Below are positions 1-8,040 of a stretch of DNA of 64,000 nucleotides, piece after piece. Below the pieces are notes generated by a model that saw only the letters and a list, made by a program, of their open reading frames with translations, was not told the DNA's origin and searched no databases. A program made the translations under genes and the position numbers. How positions within the stretch are numbered: position 1 is the first letter of the stretch; each line of letters opens with the position of its first letter. Source of the stretch: an uncultured Clostridia bacterium (GTDB taxonomy: Bacteria; Bacillota; Clostridia; Christensenellales; Borkfalkiaceae); contig CAKQWM010000008.1 of the NCBI GenBank assembly GCA_934278995.1, positions 1 through 64,000 on the forward strand. Direction: 5' to 3'.

Positions 1-19
1 TGTTAAAACAAACAAACCA

Positions 20-53
20 AAAGCCGAAGGCGAATTTTTTCGCCTTCGGCTTT
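20..53. terminator. Hairpin terminator at the window edge
   Basis: A perfect 14-bp stem (20-33 with 40-53) with a 6-nt loop, flanked by A-rich sequence on the left and by a short T run ending the right arm. It probably terminates a gene that lies outside the window to the left. Confidence 0.7.
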
Positions 54-79
54 AACTATATAATTCGTTTTTCCTTTTT

Positions 80-600
80 AGCCTCCTTTGTGTAAAGGGA
101 GGTGGCACGGCTTGCCGTGACGGAGGGATTGTTCTATATAATTTATGCGACCTTTTTCGCCTTCCCCTCGGAGGAGGGAGGTGTCGCGTTAGCGACGGAG
201 GAGGTGTTCTATAAATTTGCTCGTCCTTGTCAGCCTTCACCTGGTAGGGCAATTCCCCTTACTAAGGGGAGTGTCAACGTAGTTGACGAGAGGATTGCCG
301 TCTGCGGCTTAGCAAAGGTGGCATTTTCGCAAGAAAATGACGGATGAGGTTGGAAAGCGTATAAGGTCGTAAAAAATTGTATAGCCACCCTCATCAGGCT
401 CTACGAGCCAGCTGTCCGCCTCGGTCTTACGACCTTCGGGCTACGGCTACAAACAGCGCACTGTGCTGTTTGTTTAACGCCTGCGCACCCCCACAGGGTG
501 AAGCCTTGCACGCGCGGTTACGCGCAATTCACGCAAACGTAAGTTTGCAATTCACACGAACGCAAGTTCTCAATTCATTTATAAAAACGGCGTAAGCGGT
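80..600. repeat. Dispersed double-hairpin repeats and CAATTCAC hairpin array, copy cluster 1
   Basis: Noncoding stretch built from repeated units. Units of one family lie at about 80-133, 160-207, 232-297 and 316-351, with inverted remnants around 382-510. Each has a first hairpin ending in GGGAGG or a variant, then GTGxC-stem-loop-ACGG, then AGGGATTG or GATGAGGTG. Stem sequences differ between units but pairing is kept (CACGGC/GCCGTG, TCGCG/CGACG, CATTTTC/GAAAATG). At 507-575 short hairpins are separated by the constant octamer CAATTCAC. The same two families recur at 55.37-56.08 kb. Short open frames across this region have no ribosome site and follow the repeat structure, so I do not call genes here. 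Confidence 0.8.
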
Positions 601-638
601 ATAATGATTACCGCTTACGCCCATAATGTAATTATCGA

Positions 639-809
639 TAAACGCAGTTTAGCACTCTGAACCCTGTTTAACATTTTTTTAAACGCGGTTAACATTCTAA
701 ACGATGTTTAACACTTTAAACGCTGTTTAGTACTCTGAACGCTGTAACACCTTTTAAAACACGGGTTAACGTATTTAAACTTGGTTTAACGCCATTAAAC
801 GCGGTTATC
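639..809. repeat. Array of nine palindromic TAAAC-N3/4-GTTTA sites
   Basis: Nine imperfect palindromes start at 639, 658, 680, 698, 717, 736, 755, 776 and 796, an average spacing of about 20 bp (two helical turns). The best copy reads TAAACGCTGTTTAG. The regular spacing and dyad symmetry resemble a set of operators or iterons more than drifted coding DNA. No replication initiator or regulator gene lies beside it. The only nearby frame downstream is the 39-codon ORF at 833. Confidence 0.6.
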
Positions 810-832
810 GCAAAAATTCACGGTAGGTTAAA

Positions 833-952
833 ATGCTTAATCAAAAACAAATCGAAGCGCTTTTAAAAATCGCAAGACCGTCCGACGCGTCAAAACTAAC
901 GAAAAAATTAGTGGAAGCGGTAATTGACGATTCGCCGTCGGACAAAAACTAA
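833..952 (+). CDS. Small hypothetical protein, 39 aa
   Basis: ATG-started frame of 39 codons that ends in TAA before the convergent radical SAM gene. The product is hydrophilic and alternates hydrophobic and charged residues (MLNQKQIEALLKIARPSDAS...), as expected for one or two amphipathic helices. The codon choice (GCG, TCG, GAC, GAA) resembles flanking genes, which favours a real or recently lost gene. The upstream sequence GGTAGGTTAAA gives only a weak ribosome site. It lies directly downstream of the palindrome array at 639-809 and could be its regulatory target. No family recognised; a degraded fragment is possible. Confidence 0.4.
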   Translation: MLNQKQIEALLKIARPSDASKLTKKLVEAVIDDSPSDKN

Positions 953-1007
953 ACTTTCCAAAACCATAAAAAATGATTTTATCGCCCGACGAATTTAAAC
1001 GAACAAA

Positions 1008-1865
1008 CTAATAATCCCACTTCGGAATAAACGCCGTATCGCAGGAATCTTTATCTTGCAAAAACAGATTTTTAATGCCCAAAGACAACGTTTTATCCAC
1101 GACCGAGCGGTATTCCCGCTTAGTAATTTTTCTTTTCAGTTCCGGCAAGCCGTCAAGATTCCCGTACGGAGTATATTGCGACATAATCGACAGATAATTA
1201 TCGCCTAAAACGCCCGCCAAAAACTCTAATATTTTATAACTTTCGTCCACGTTTTGCGGTAAAACAAGGTGCCTTACAATAACGCCTTTTTTTATCAGCC
1301 CGTCCTCGAAAATCGGGCTTTTGCTCTCGAGCATAAATTCAATCGCTTCTTTGGCAACTTCGTAGTAATTTGCCTTTTTTGCATACCTATACGAGCGTGA
1401 GGGGCTGAAATACTTTAAATCGGGCAGATAAACGTCAACGTAGTCGTTAATCTTTTTAAGTGTTTCTATCGTCTCGTACCCGTGCGTATTCCAGACGACG
1501 GGTATTTTCGGGCGATAAATATCAAACGCCCTGACAATTTGCGTCGCGTAATGGGTAGGGTTTACCAGATTTATATTATGCGCGCCGTCGGTTTCGAGTT
1601 TTTTAAAAATATCGGCAAGTTCGTTTACGGAAAAAACTTTCCCTCTTGAGTTATGCGACAGTTCGTAGTTCTGACAAAAGGCGCATTTTAAACTGCACCC
1701 GCCGAAAAACACGCACCCCGAGCCGTTTTTGCCGGATACGGGAGGCTCCTCGTAAGGGTGAAGATAATATTTAGCGATAACTATATCGTTTTTAACGCCG
1801 CAAGCGCCCGCGTTCGTATCTCTTGAGATACCGCAGGCGTTAGGGCAAAGGTAACAAAGGCTCAT
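1008..1865 (-). CDS. Radical SAM protein, PFL-activase-like
   Basis: 285-residue radical SAM enzyme. The 4Fe-4S/SAM cluster motif CxxxCxxC is at C57, C61 and C64 (GGCSLKCAFCQNYELS), preceded by an unusual N-terminal cysteine group (C4, C7, C11, C22) that may bind a second metal centre. This arrangement is typical of the short PflX/PFL-activating-enzyme-related family found singly in Clostridia, rather than a canonical PflA next to pflB. No glycyl radical enzyme gene is in the window, so the substrate is unknown. It is transcribed away from metK. GGAAG lies just upstream of the ATG at 1865. Family assignment is solid; the exact reaction is not known. Confidence 0.85.
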   Translation of the reverse strand: MSLCYLCPNACGISRDTNAGACGVKNDIVIAKYYLHPYEEPPVSGKNGSGCVFFGGCSLKCAFCQNYELSHNSRGKVFSVNELADIFKKLETDGAHNINLVNPTHYATQIVRAFDIYRPKIPVVWNTHGYETIETLKKINDYVDVYLPDLKYFSPSRSYRYAKKANYYEVAKEAIEFMLESKSPIFEDGLIKKGVIVRHLVLPQNVDESYKILEFLAGVLGDNYLSIMSQYTPYGNLDGLPELKRKITKREYRSVVDKTLSLGIKNLFLQDKDSCDTAFIPKWDY

Positions 1866-1931
1866 AGATGCTTCCGAAAGTTAATTACACGTAGATTTTA
1901 CCACTTAATAACGAGTTTGACAACCAAACGA

Positions 1932-1960
1932 TTGACAATTTTACGTTTAGGTTTTACAAT
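1932..1960 (+). promoter_or_regulatory. Sigma-A type promoter of metK
   Basis: TTGACA (1932-1937), 17-bp spacer, TACAAT (1955-1960). This gives a short leader of about 25 nt before the metK ATG. The leader is too short for a SAM riboswitch, and none is seen. Confidence 0.75.
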
Positions 1961-1991
1961 AGTGATACTAACGATTCGGAAGGTTATTTAT

Positions 1992-3161
1992 ATGAAAAGA
2001 TATTTTACGTCGGAAAGCGTAACGGAAGGGCATCCCGATAAGGTTTGCGATATCATATCCGACAGCGTTCTGGACGCTATTTTGGAAAAGGATCCCGACG
2101 CAAGAGTCGCTTGCGAGTGTACCGCTTCAACGGGTATGGTTCTGGTTATGGGCGAAATAACCACCCATTGTTACGTGGATATCCAGAAAATCGCGCGCGA
2201 CGCCATAAGAGAAATAGGTTATACGCGCGCAAAATACGGTTTCGACGCCGATACTTGCGCCGTTTTAACGAGTATAAACGAACAAAGCGCCGATATTGCG
2301 TTAGGCGTTGACAGTTCGCAGGAATACAAAAAAACGGGCGATAAATACGATATGCTCGGCGCGGGCGATCAGGGTATGATGTTCGGTTACGCCACCGACG
2401 AAACCGAAGAATACATGCCTCTTGCCCTCGTTCTTGCGCATAAATTAAGCAAACGCCTTGCCGACGTAAGAAAGCAGGGGCTTTTAAATTATCTTCGTCC
2501 CGACGGTAAAAGTCAGGTTACGATAGAGTACGACGACGATAAAATCGTCGGTATAGATACTATAGTCGTGTCGGCGCAACATTCGGAGGGCGTTTCTACC
2601 GAAGATTTACGAAAAGATATCAAAAAACACGTTATCGATTACGTTATCCCGGAAAATCTTCTGAAAGCCGATACGAAATATTACATCAACCCCACCGGAA
2701 GATTTGAAATCGGCGGTCCGAAGGGCGATTGCGGGCTTACGGGAAGAAAAATCATCGTAGATACTTACGGCGGATTCTGTCCTCACGGCGGCGGCGCGTT
2801 TTCCGGTAAAGATCCGACTAAAGTTGACAGAAGCGCGGCGTATATGGCGCGTTACGCCGCTAAAAACGTCGTTGCGGCGGGTTTGGCTAAAAAGTGCAGG
2901 ATTTCTTTATCTTACGCAATCGGAGTATCGCGCCCGCTTCAGGTTTTTGTCGAAACTTTCTCAACCGGCAAACTTTCCGACGACAAACTACGTGCCGTCG
3001 TTGAAAAAGAATTTGATTTCAGACCGCTTGCCATTATAGAAAAACTCGATTTAAAAAAGCCGATTTATAAGAAAACCGCCTCGTACGGTCACTTCGGCAG
3101 GGATGAGTTTTCCTGGGAAAAACTCGATAAAATAGAGGATTTGAAAAAGTATTTAAACTAA
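1992..3161 (+). CDS. metK: S-adenosylmethionine synthetase
   Basis: Makes S-adenosylmethionine from methionine and ATP in the cytoplasm. The start at 1992 follows GGAAGG and gives a 389-residue protein, the usual family length. An upstream frame extension exists but overlaps the promoter and lacks homology. Hallmarks are the N-terminal GHPDK ATP site (13-17), the GAGDQGMMFGYA loop (123-134) and the glycine-rich GGGAFSGKDPTKVDRSAAY region. Single-gene unit: its own promoter in front and a convergent hairpin terminator shared with the small YtxH-like gene behind it. No S-box or other methionine-responsive leader is visible, which is somewhat unusual for a Bacillota metK. Confidence 0.97.
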   Translation: MKRYFTSESVTEGHPDKVCDIISDSVLDAILEKDPDARVACECTASTGMVLVMGEITTHCYVDIQKIARDAIREIGYTRAKYGFDADTCAVLTSINEQSADIALGVDSSQEYKKTGDKYDMLGAGDQGMMFGYATDETEEYMPLALVLAHKLSKRLADVRKQGLLNYLRPDGKSQVTIEYDDDKIVGIDTIVVSAQHSEGVSTEDLRKDIKKHVIDYVIPENLLKADTKYYINPTGRFEIGGPKGDCGLTGRKIIVDTYGGFCPHGGGAFSGKDPTKVDRSAAYMARYAAKNVVAAGLAKKCRISLSYAIGVSRPLQVFVETFSTGKLSDDKLRAVVEKEFDFRPLAIIEKLDLKKPIYKKTASYGHFGRDEFSWEKLDKIEDLKKYLN

Positions 3162-3213
3162 AAAAGTCGCTCTATAGGTCGGTTATCCCCGCATTTTACT
3201 ATAATTAAGATAA

Positions 3214-3252
3214 AAAATTACGCTTCGAAGCATAACTTCGACGCGTAATTTT
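3214..3252. terminator. Bidirectional terminator between metK and the YtxH-like gene
   Basis: Stem AAAATTACGC (3214-3223) with GCGTAATTTT (3243-3252) and an inner TCGAAG/CTTCGA stem. A and T runs on both sides fit termination of both converging genes. Confidence 0.8.
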
Positions 3253-3293
3253 ATTTCTTCATTGATTTTCGTTATCGAAAAAGTTCGTATAAA

Positions 3294-3455
3294 TTATTCT
3301 TTATCTTTTTTCGATAGTTTGTCTTTTATTTCGGTAACTTTCTTCTCGGTTTCTTTTTCGGCTTTTTGTAACGCTTTCCCTAATTTTTCGGAAGACGATA
3401 CTATAAGAACTCCCATAAGCGTACCGAGGGCTAACCCGAAGCAAAATTCTTTCAT
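3294..3455 (-). CDS. YtxH-like small membrane protein, 53 aa
   Basis: 53-residue protein starting at 3455, chosen because GGAGG lies 5 nt upstream and the longer frame upstream of it has no ribosome site. The N-terminus (MKEFCFGLALGTLMGVLIV) is a glycine-containing membrane segment. The remainder is a lysine/glutamate-rich amphipathic helix (KALQKAEKETEKKVTEIKDKLSKKDKE). This layout matches the YtxH/gas-vesicle-like domain family of Bacillota, whose role is poorly defined (stress, envelope). It is a single gene converging on metK. Confidence 0.6.
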   Translation of the reverse strand: MKEFCFGLALGTLMGVLIVSSSEKLGKALQKAEKETEKKVTEIKDKLSKKDKE

Positions 3456-3653
3456 AAAACCTCCGACGGGAATAAACTTCCCGAAATTATTATGCGTTAA
3501 TTTCCCTGCAATATGCCTGTTTAGTACTGCTAAAATATGTAAAAAGCCCCGTATATGCCCGTTAACGCTATATTTTACGTCACGCGTAATGGTTATAGTC
3601 ATAGATAAATAGGGATACTTAAAATAATATTATCGCTAAAGTGCGAAAAACGC

Positions 3654-3682
3654 TTGATATGTTTCGTTTTATTTGATATAAT
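3654..3682 (+). promoter_or_regulatory. Promoter of the ruvX operon
   Basis: TTGATA (3654-3659), 17-bp spacer, TATAAT (3677-3682). The predicted start near 3689 precedes the ruvX ATG by about 25 nt. Confidence 0.75.
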
Positions 3683-3713
3683 AGAATACACTGTACGTTA
3701 CTCGGCGGTAGTT

Positions 3714-4136
3714 ATGAAGTTAATTTGTTTCGATATAGGTGTTAAGCGCATAGGTGTTGCCACGTCGGACCCTTTTATGTCAATGGCGCTTCCGCAAAAA
3801 ACATATTGGCGCAAGAATTTAAAAAAAGACGTAGAAGCGCTCGTTGCGCTTGCCAAAGAGGTTTCCGCAACCACGATAGTTTGCGGTTTACCCGTTAACT
3901 TCGACGGTTCGCCGTCAAGTCAGACCGAAATCACGCGGGCGTTTATAGAGGCGCTTAAAAACGCCACCGATATCCCCGTCGTAACGAACGACGAAAGATT
4001 TACCACCAAACTTGCTACACGCAATCTGATTTTGGCTAACGTCAGGAGAGAGGAGCGTAAAAATTACGTTGACAGCATAGCGGCTTCCTATATTCTGGAA
4101 GACTACATAAATAAACTCAAAAACAAGGAGCAGTAA
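3714..4136 (+). CDS. ruvX: Putative pre-16S rRNA nuclease / Holliday junction resolvase YqgF
   Basis: 140-residue RNase H-fold protein. The ATG at 3714 was chosen because it is the first start downstream of the promoter at 3654-3682 and puts the conserved MKLICFDIGVKRIGVA beta strand, with catalytic D7, at the N-terminus. Other family motifs are VCGLPVNFDGS, the DERFTT strand and a C-terminal VDSIAASYILEDY with the last acidic residue. In Bacillota yqgF is normally followed by a small DUF1292 gene, and the same order is seen here (2-nt gap). Described roles are 16S rRNA 5'-end maturation and possibly Holliday junction processing. Confidence 0.92.
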   Translation: MKLICFDIGVKRIGVATSDPFMSMALPQKTYWRKNLKKDVEALVALAKEVSATTIVCGLPVNFDGSPSSQTEITRAFIEALKNATDIPVVTNDERFTTKLATRNLILANVRREERKNYVDSIAASYILEDYINKLKNKEQ

Positions 4137-4138
4137 AA

Positions 4139-4504
4139 ATGACCGACGAAATCAAAAAACACGATACTTGCGAAAACGATAATTGCGAATGTGAAGAAGC
4201 CGAAATCGTCGAATTTTCCGACGAAAACGGCAAGGTTATGAAGTTTTATCATCTCGACACCATAAAATACGAGGACAGATTTTTCGCGTTTTTTATTCCC
4301 GCCGAAGAACTCGAGGGTATTGATCCCGAAGAACTTATCATTTACGAAGTTACCGGCAACCCCGGAGAAGAAGAACTTCTCCCGGTTTTGGACGACGACC
4401 TTTTAGACGCCGTTTATCAGGAATTTTGCGACATGATGGACGAAGAAGAATGTACCGACGACGATTGCGCCTGCTGTCATCATCACGACCATTGTCACGA
4501 ATAA
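4139..4504 (+). CDS. DUF1292 family protein
   Basis: 121-residue acidic protein, starting 2 nt after ruvX with the ribosome site AAGGAG, so almost certainly co-translated. The core (EIVEFSDENGKVMKFYHLDTIKYEDRFFAFFIPAEE) is the DUF1292 fold found downstream of yqgF in many Bacillota. Both ends are cysteine-rich (DNCECEEAE and CTDDDCACCHHHDHCHE), so the C-terminal tail could bind a metal. Function unknown. Its conserved pairing with yqgF suggests a link to RNA maturation or translation, but that is inference. Confidence 0.8.
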   Translation: MTDEIKKHDTCENDNCECEEAEIVEFSDENGKVMKFYHLDTIKYEDRFFAFFIPAEELEGIDPEELIIYEVTGNPGEEELLPVLDDDLLDAVYQEFCDMMDEEECTDDDCACCHHHDHCHE

Positions 4505-4520
4505 TTTCTTTTTAAACAGC

Positions 4521-4555
4521 AAAAAGCGGGCTATAAGCCCGTTAACGTGCTTTTT
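4521..4555 (+). terminator. Terminator after the DUF1292 gene, containing the dispersed CTATAAGCCC motif
   Basis: Outer stem AAAAAGC/GCTTTTT with an inner GGGC-TATAA-GCCC hairpin. The recurrent motif CTATAAGCCCGTTAACG occupies 4531-4547. Confidence 0.65.
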
Positions 4556-4610
4556 GTAATTTGCATTACTACAACGCGAAATGATTTAAACACAACGTAA
4601 AGGATTAGTT

Positions 4611-6038
4611 ATGAATTTAATTATCGATTTGATAAACGGAACTTTGCCGACTTTGCAGAATCAAAATGTGTTACACTGCGTCATATATTGGTTTTCCAAC
4701 GTTTTGACGCTCGTTTTCTTATTTATGTATCTTCATCAGTGGTTTTATCTTATTCTCGGAACGGTTTATAACAAAAAACCCAAAAAGAACAAAGAACATA
4801 AAAAACACTCGGTGGGCATCGTAATATCCGCGAGAAACGAAGAAGCCGTAATAGGCAACCTTATCGACAGTATTCAGAAAAACGATTACCCGAAAGATCT
4901 TTGCAAAATCTTTGTCATTGCGGACAACTGTACCGATTCCACAGCAGAAATTTGCCGTAATAAAGGCTGTTACGTTTTCGAGCGTAACGATACCGAGCAT
5001 ATAGGGAAAGGTTTCGCTTTAAACTATTTGTTCACTAAACTTCACACCGAAGAAAAGTATAAAGATCTCGTTCCGGAAGCGTATATCGTTTTAGACGCCG
5101 ATAACGTCGTTAAACCGAATTTTATAACCGAAATAAACAAAGTTTACGACGAAGGTTACGAAATCGTCACAAGTTACCGCAACTCCAAAAACTTCAGTAA
5201 AAACTGGATAAGTTCGGGCTACGGATTATGGTTTTTACACGAAGCGCGTCATCTCAACAACTCCCGTATGATTTTACATACTTCCTGCTCGATAAGCGGA
5301 ACGGGATTTTTGATTTCCAAAAAGGTTATCGAAGAATACGACAACTGGAAGTTCTTTACGATGACCGAGGATATCGAATGTGCAACAGATTTCGCCACTA
5401 CCGGAAGAAAAGCGGGTTACTGCTCGACGGCGGAATTTTACGACGAACAGCCCACCACTTTCAAACAGTCTTACGTCCAGCGCGAAAGATGGGCAAAAGG
5501 TTACTATCAGGTACTTTTTAAATACTCCGGCAAACTTATCAAAGGTTTTTTCAATAATTTTTCATGCTGGGATATGTTTACCACGTTGTTCCCGGCGTTG
5601 TTTTTGACGATTGCGTGCTTTGTTTTCTATCCGGTTATCGCCATTATAGCGTCAACCGCGCGCGACGGGGCAAACGTGCTGTACGCGTTGGAACAATTAG
5701 GTTCTACCTTTCTGATGTTCTATCCGATAATATTCGTCATAGGGCTTTTGGTTACGATTACCGAGTGGAAAAAGATAATTTGCAGTCCCATTAAAAAGAT
5801 ACTTTATATGTTCACTTTCCCGCTCTTTATGTACACCTATATTCCCGTTTCGCTGGGCGCGATAATTCGCTACAAAAAGATTGTCTGGAAGCCTATTTTG
5901 CATAAAGAAAATCTTTCCATAGAGGATATGGAAAACGATCAGGAAGCCACGAAAACCATCGGCAATAAACCCATGAACGTTCTTGCGGACAAAACCGACG
6001 CTTCCCAAAACCCGGAAAACGACAACGTAAAGAAATAA
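4611..6038 (+). CDS. Membrane-bound family 2 glycosyltransferase
   Basis: 475 residues. One membrane segment (about 28-50) precedes a GT-A catalytic domain, followed by about three membrane segments (roughly 320-420) and a charged tail. Catalytic motifs are DAD (162-164), TED (252-254) and QRERW (290-294). This is the D, DxD, D, QxxRW signature of processive GT2 enzymes such as N-acetylglucosaminyl and beta-glucan synthases. The substrate cannot be told from the sequence. No polysaccharide export, deacetylase or c-di-GMP (PilZ) genes adjoin it, so it probably acts alone at the cytoplasmic membrane. Ribosome site AAAGGA before the ATG. Confidence 0.88.
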   Translation: MNLIIDLINGTLPTLQNQNVLHCVIYWFSNVLTLVFLFMYLHQWFYLILGTVYNKKPKKNKEHKKHSVGIVISARNEEAVIGNLIDSIQKNDYPKDLCKIFVIADNCTDSTAEICRNKGCYVFERNDTEHIGKGFALNYLFTKLHTEEKYKDLVPEAYIVLDADNVVKPNFITEINKVYDEGYEIVTSYRNSKNFSKNWISSGYGLWFLHEARHLNNSRMILHTSCSISGTGFLISKKVIEEYDNWKFFTMTEDIECATDFATTGRKAGYCSTAEFYDEQPTTFKQSYVQRERWAKGYYQVLFKYSGKLIKGFFNNFSCWDMFTTLFPALFLTIACFVFYPVIAIIASTARDGANVLYALEQLGSTFLMFYPIIFVIGLLVTITEWKKIICSPIKKILYMFTFPLFMYTYIPVSLGAIIRYKKIVWKPILHKENLSIEDMENDQEATKTIGNKPMNVLADKTDASQNPENDNVKK

Positions 6039-6047
6039 TAATTTTAT

Positions 6048-6196
6048 TTATAAAAGGGAAATTTCCCGCGAGTTAATTTATTAACTTACAAGACGAGTTA
6101 ACTTACAAGTTAATTTCTATATAAAAGGAAAATTCCTCACTTAAAATATAAAAGGGAAATTTCCCGCGTAAAATATAAAAGGGAATTTTTCCCATG
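6048..6196. repeat. Clustered GGGAAATTTCCC-type palindromes
   Basis: Four related units of about 25 nt, TATAAAAGGGAAATTTCCC with variants, at about 6050, 6122, 6148 and 6173. An interposed TTAACTTACAAG direct repeat lies at 6080-6112. It is noncoding and sits between the GT2 gene and its downstream terminator. Confidence 0.6.
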
Positions 6197-6197
6197 T

Positions 6198-6237
6198 AAA
6201 AAAGCCTTTCGCTTCAAACCAAAGCGAAAGGCTTTTT
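6198..6237. terminator. Strong terminator between GT2 and TIR genes
   Basis: Stem AAAAAGCCTTTCGCT with AGCGAAAGGCTTTTT around a short A/C loop. A and T runs on both sides allow it to work for the GT2 gene and for the convergent TIR gene. Confidence 0.85.
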
Positions 6238-6251
6238 GCCATAATAACGCG

Positions 6252-6278
6252 CTATAAGCCCGTTAACGGACGATTATT
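6252..6278. repeat. Left 27-bp direct repeat bracketing the TIR/acetyltransferase pair
   Basis: Starts CTATAAGCCCGTTAACG and continues GACGATTATT. It matches 8014-8040 at 24 of 27 positions in the same orientation. The first 17 bases are the dispersed gene-end motif. Confidence 0.75.
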
Positions 6279-6283
6279 ATGAA

Positions 6284-7378
6284 TCAGTTTACTTTATTCC
6301 ATTTGTTCCCGTCGTATTGTACGACTTCTTGTTCTTCGAGTAAATCGTCGATTTCCTGTTGAATGATAGGTATTTTGTTGTTGTCGCCCTTAATGTAAAT
6401 ACACTGTTCGGAATTTTGATCGGTTGACATTTTTATTCTGAAGAAAATTTCCGGTCTGGCGTCGCTCTTATATTCGTATATTTTTAAAAGCAATATATCG
6501 GCGCAAAACCACGCTTTACTTTTAACAAGTTGCATGGTAAGGTGATTTCTTACGCTTTCTTCATGCGCATGGTAAATGTTTTCCAATTGTTTTTTAGAAC
6601 CCGGATATTCGAAAAAAAGATAAGTATAATTGACGCCCTGCTCAAGATTTTTTGCAACGAGAGGGAAGATTTTTCCTCCTTTTACGTCATCGGTCGTGTT
6701 TGCGGCGACGAGTGTAAGACTTTTAAGGTCGGAAGAAATTTTTTCTTCATACGTGTGCAATTCCTTGGGAGAAAACAAAATACTTCTGCCCCAGCCGAGC
6801 GTTTCCAACAATTCTCTTAATTTCTTAAGTTGCTTTTCTTCATTGCTTATGGAGCAGCCGCGTCTGTCAAGCCATTCGCGGATTAATTCGAAATTATCGG
6901 TGTATTCGCCGGTATGCCATTCCAATAAATCGTTATGTCCGTTTATTATTTGAGAGTGTAATTCCCTAAAAAAGTCTAACTGTTCTTCTCCCTTTTTCTC
7001 GCAACCGACGTAAAAGAAATTAAAGTCGTGTCTGTTGCGCATACCGCGTGTGATGAGATCGTAAAACCCATCGACTTCGGAACGAATTTGTGATTCTCTG
7101 TCGCCGAGGTCGTTTCCGAGTCTTCCCGTGGAGTTTCTCGCTACTCTTTCATTCACAACGGCGAGAAAGCACTGACAATCGTCTATTATTTCCCACGTTC
7201 TGTTCCATTGAACGTCTTTATGCTCCGGTAAGCAGGAATATCCGTGAAGATAAACCTCGAAACCAACCTTTTCGTCGGTAAGGTAATCGCATATTTTTTT
7301 TGCCGCCTGGTAAGAGCCGTAATCGTCAAAAGTGCCGTGATAAGCTATAAACAAATCGTATTTTTTATTTTTTGCCAT
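6284..7378 (-). CDS. TIR-domain protein
   Basis: 364 residues. Residues 1-125 read as a TIR fold: the betaA strand YDLFIAYHGT (7-16), the predicted BB-loop region around 44-60 and the helix RESQIRSEVDGFYDL, in which E101 is a candidate NADase glutamate. The C-terminal half (about 180-364) includes a strand-rich segment (LTLVAANTTDDVKGGKIFPLV, then GVNYTYLFFEYPG) that I do not recognise; it may be the sensing or effector half. Last gene of a minus-strand group with an acetyltransferase and a membrane Rossmann/RyR-like protein. Ribosome site AAGGAAG. TIR proteins in bacteria often signal or deplete NAD+ in phage defence, but a role here is inference. Confidence 0.75.
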   Translation of the reverse strand: MAKNKKYDLFIAYHGTFDDYGSYQAAKKICDYLTDEKVGFEVYLHGYSCLPEHKDVQWNRTWEIIDDCQCFLAVVNERVARNSTGRLGNDLGDRESQIRSEVDGFYDLITRGMRNRHDFNFFYVGCEKKGEEQLDFFRELHSQIINGHNDLLEWHTGEYTDNFELIREWLDRRGCSISNEEKQLKKLRELLETLGWGRSILFSPKELHTYEEKISSDLKSLTLVAANTTDDVKGGKIFPLVAKNLEQGVNYTYLFFEYPGSKKQLENIYHAHEESVRNHLTMQLVKSKAWFCADILLLKIYEYKSDARPEIFFRIKMSTDQNSEQCIYIKGDNNKIPIIQQEIDDLLEEQEVVQYDGNKWNKVN

Positions 7379-7433
7379 TGTAATCTTCCTTTTGTAAAAT
7401 TTCTATTTATTATTAATCGTAAACCGATTAAAA

Positions 7434-7994
7434 TTATTGCGTAATGTTTTTTATAAATCGCGCAGGGATGCCACCTACGAGTGTGTTTGATTCAACGTCT
7501 TTTGTAACGACTGCGCCCGCTGCGATAACCGCACCTTTATGCAAGGTAACGCCCGGTAATATAGTTGCGTTCGCGCCTATCCATACATCGTCTTCTATAA
7601 CCGTTTTACCGCCTTTAAGATTTCTTCTGCAATTTGCTTCGAGAGGGTGCGTAACAGCGGAAATAACTACGTTAGGGGCTATGAAAACGTTGTTTCCTAT
7701 GGACACCTCGTAACTGTCGAGTATAGTTACGTTATAATTGATATAGCAGTCGTTGCCGATACTTATATTGAACCCGAAATTGCATTTGAAGCCTTCCTTT
7801 ATAATGCAGTTTTTACCGATCGAAGCAAACAGTTTTTTAAATGCTTTTTCGCGGTTCATATTGCCGAAAGGACGCTTGTTAACGTAAGAAATTATCTTAG
7901 CGCATTGCTTTTGTTTGTTAAAAAGATAATCGTCGAAACAAAACGATTCTCCTTTCTTCATTAATAAATACTGTTCGCTTTCGTTATTATTCAT
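7434..7994 (-). CDS. Hexapeptide sugar O-acetyltransferase (maltose/galactoside acetyltransferase-like)
   Basis: 186 residues from the ATG at 7994, preceded by AGGTG with good spacing; an in-frame GTG at 8003 overlaps that site and is less likely. An N-terminal helical segment (MAT-type N domain) is followed by left-handed beta-helix repeats (IKEGFKCNFGFNISIGNDCYI...). The catalytic histidine is in VISAVTHPLE, and the family-typical end is GGIPARFIKNI. Members transfer acetyl from acetyl-CoA to a sugar hydroxyl. Here it sits between a membrane protein and a TIR protein, a context that does not point to sugar metabolism. It may be a passenger, or may modify a ligand or surface sugar. Confidence 0.88.
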   Translation of the reverse strand: MNNNESEQYLLMKKGESFCFDDYLFNKQKQCAKIISYVNKRPFGNMNREKAFKKLFASIGKNCIIKEGFKCNFGFNISIGNDCYINYNVTILDSYEVSIGNNVFIAPNVVISAVTHPLEANCRRNLKGGKTVIEDDVWIGANATILPGVTLHKGAVIAAGAVVTKDVESNTLVGGIPARFIKNITQ

Positions 7995-8013
7995 ATTAAT
8001 CACCTAAATTAAA

Positions 8014-8040
8014 CTATAAGCCCGTTATCTGACGATTATT
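8014..8040. repeat. Right 27-bp direct repeat bracketing the TIR/acetyltransferase pair
   Basis: CTATAAGCCCGTTATCT then GACGATTATT, 24 of 27 identical to 6252-6278. It overlaps the last codons of the gene ending at 8036. Confidence 0.75.

Noticed and set aside
1866..1991. SAM riboswitch before metK
   Set aside because: The promoter leaves only about 25 nt of leader and no S-box stems are visible.
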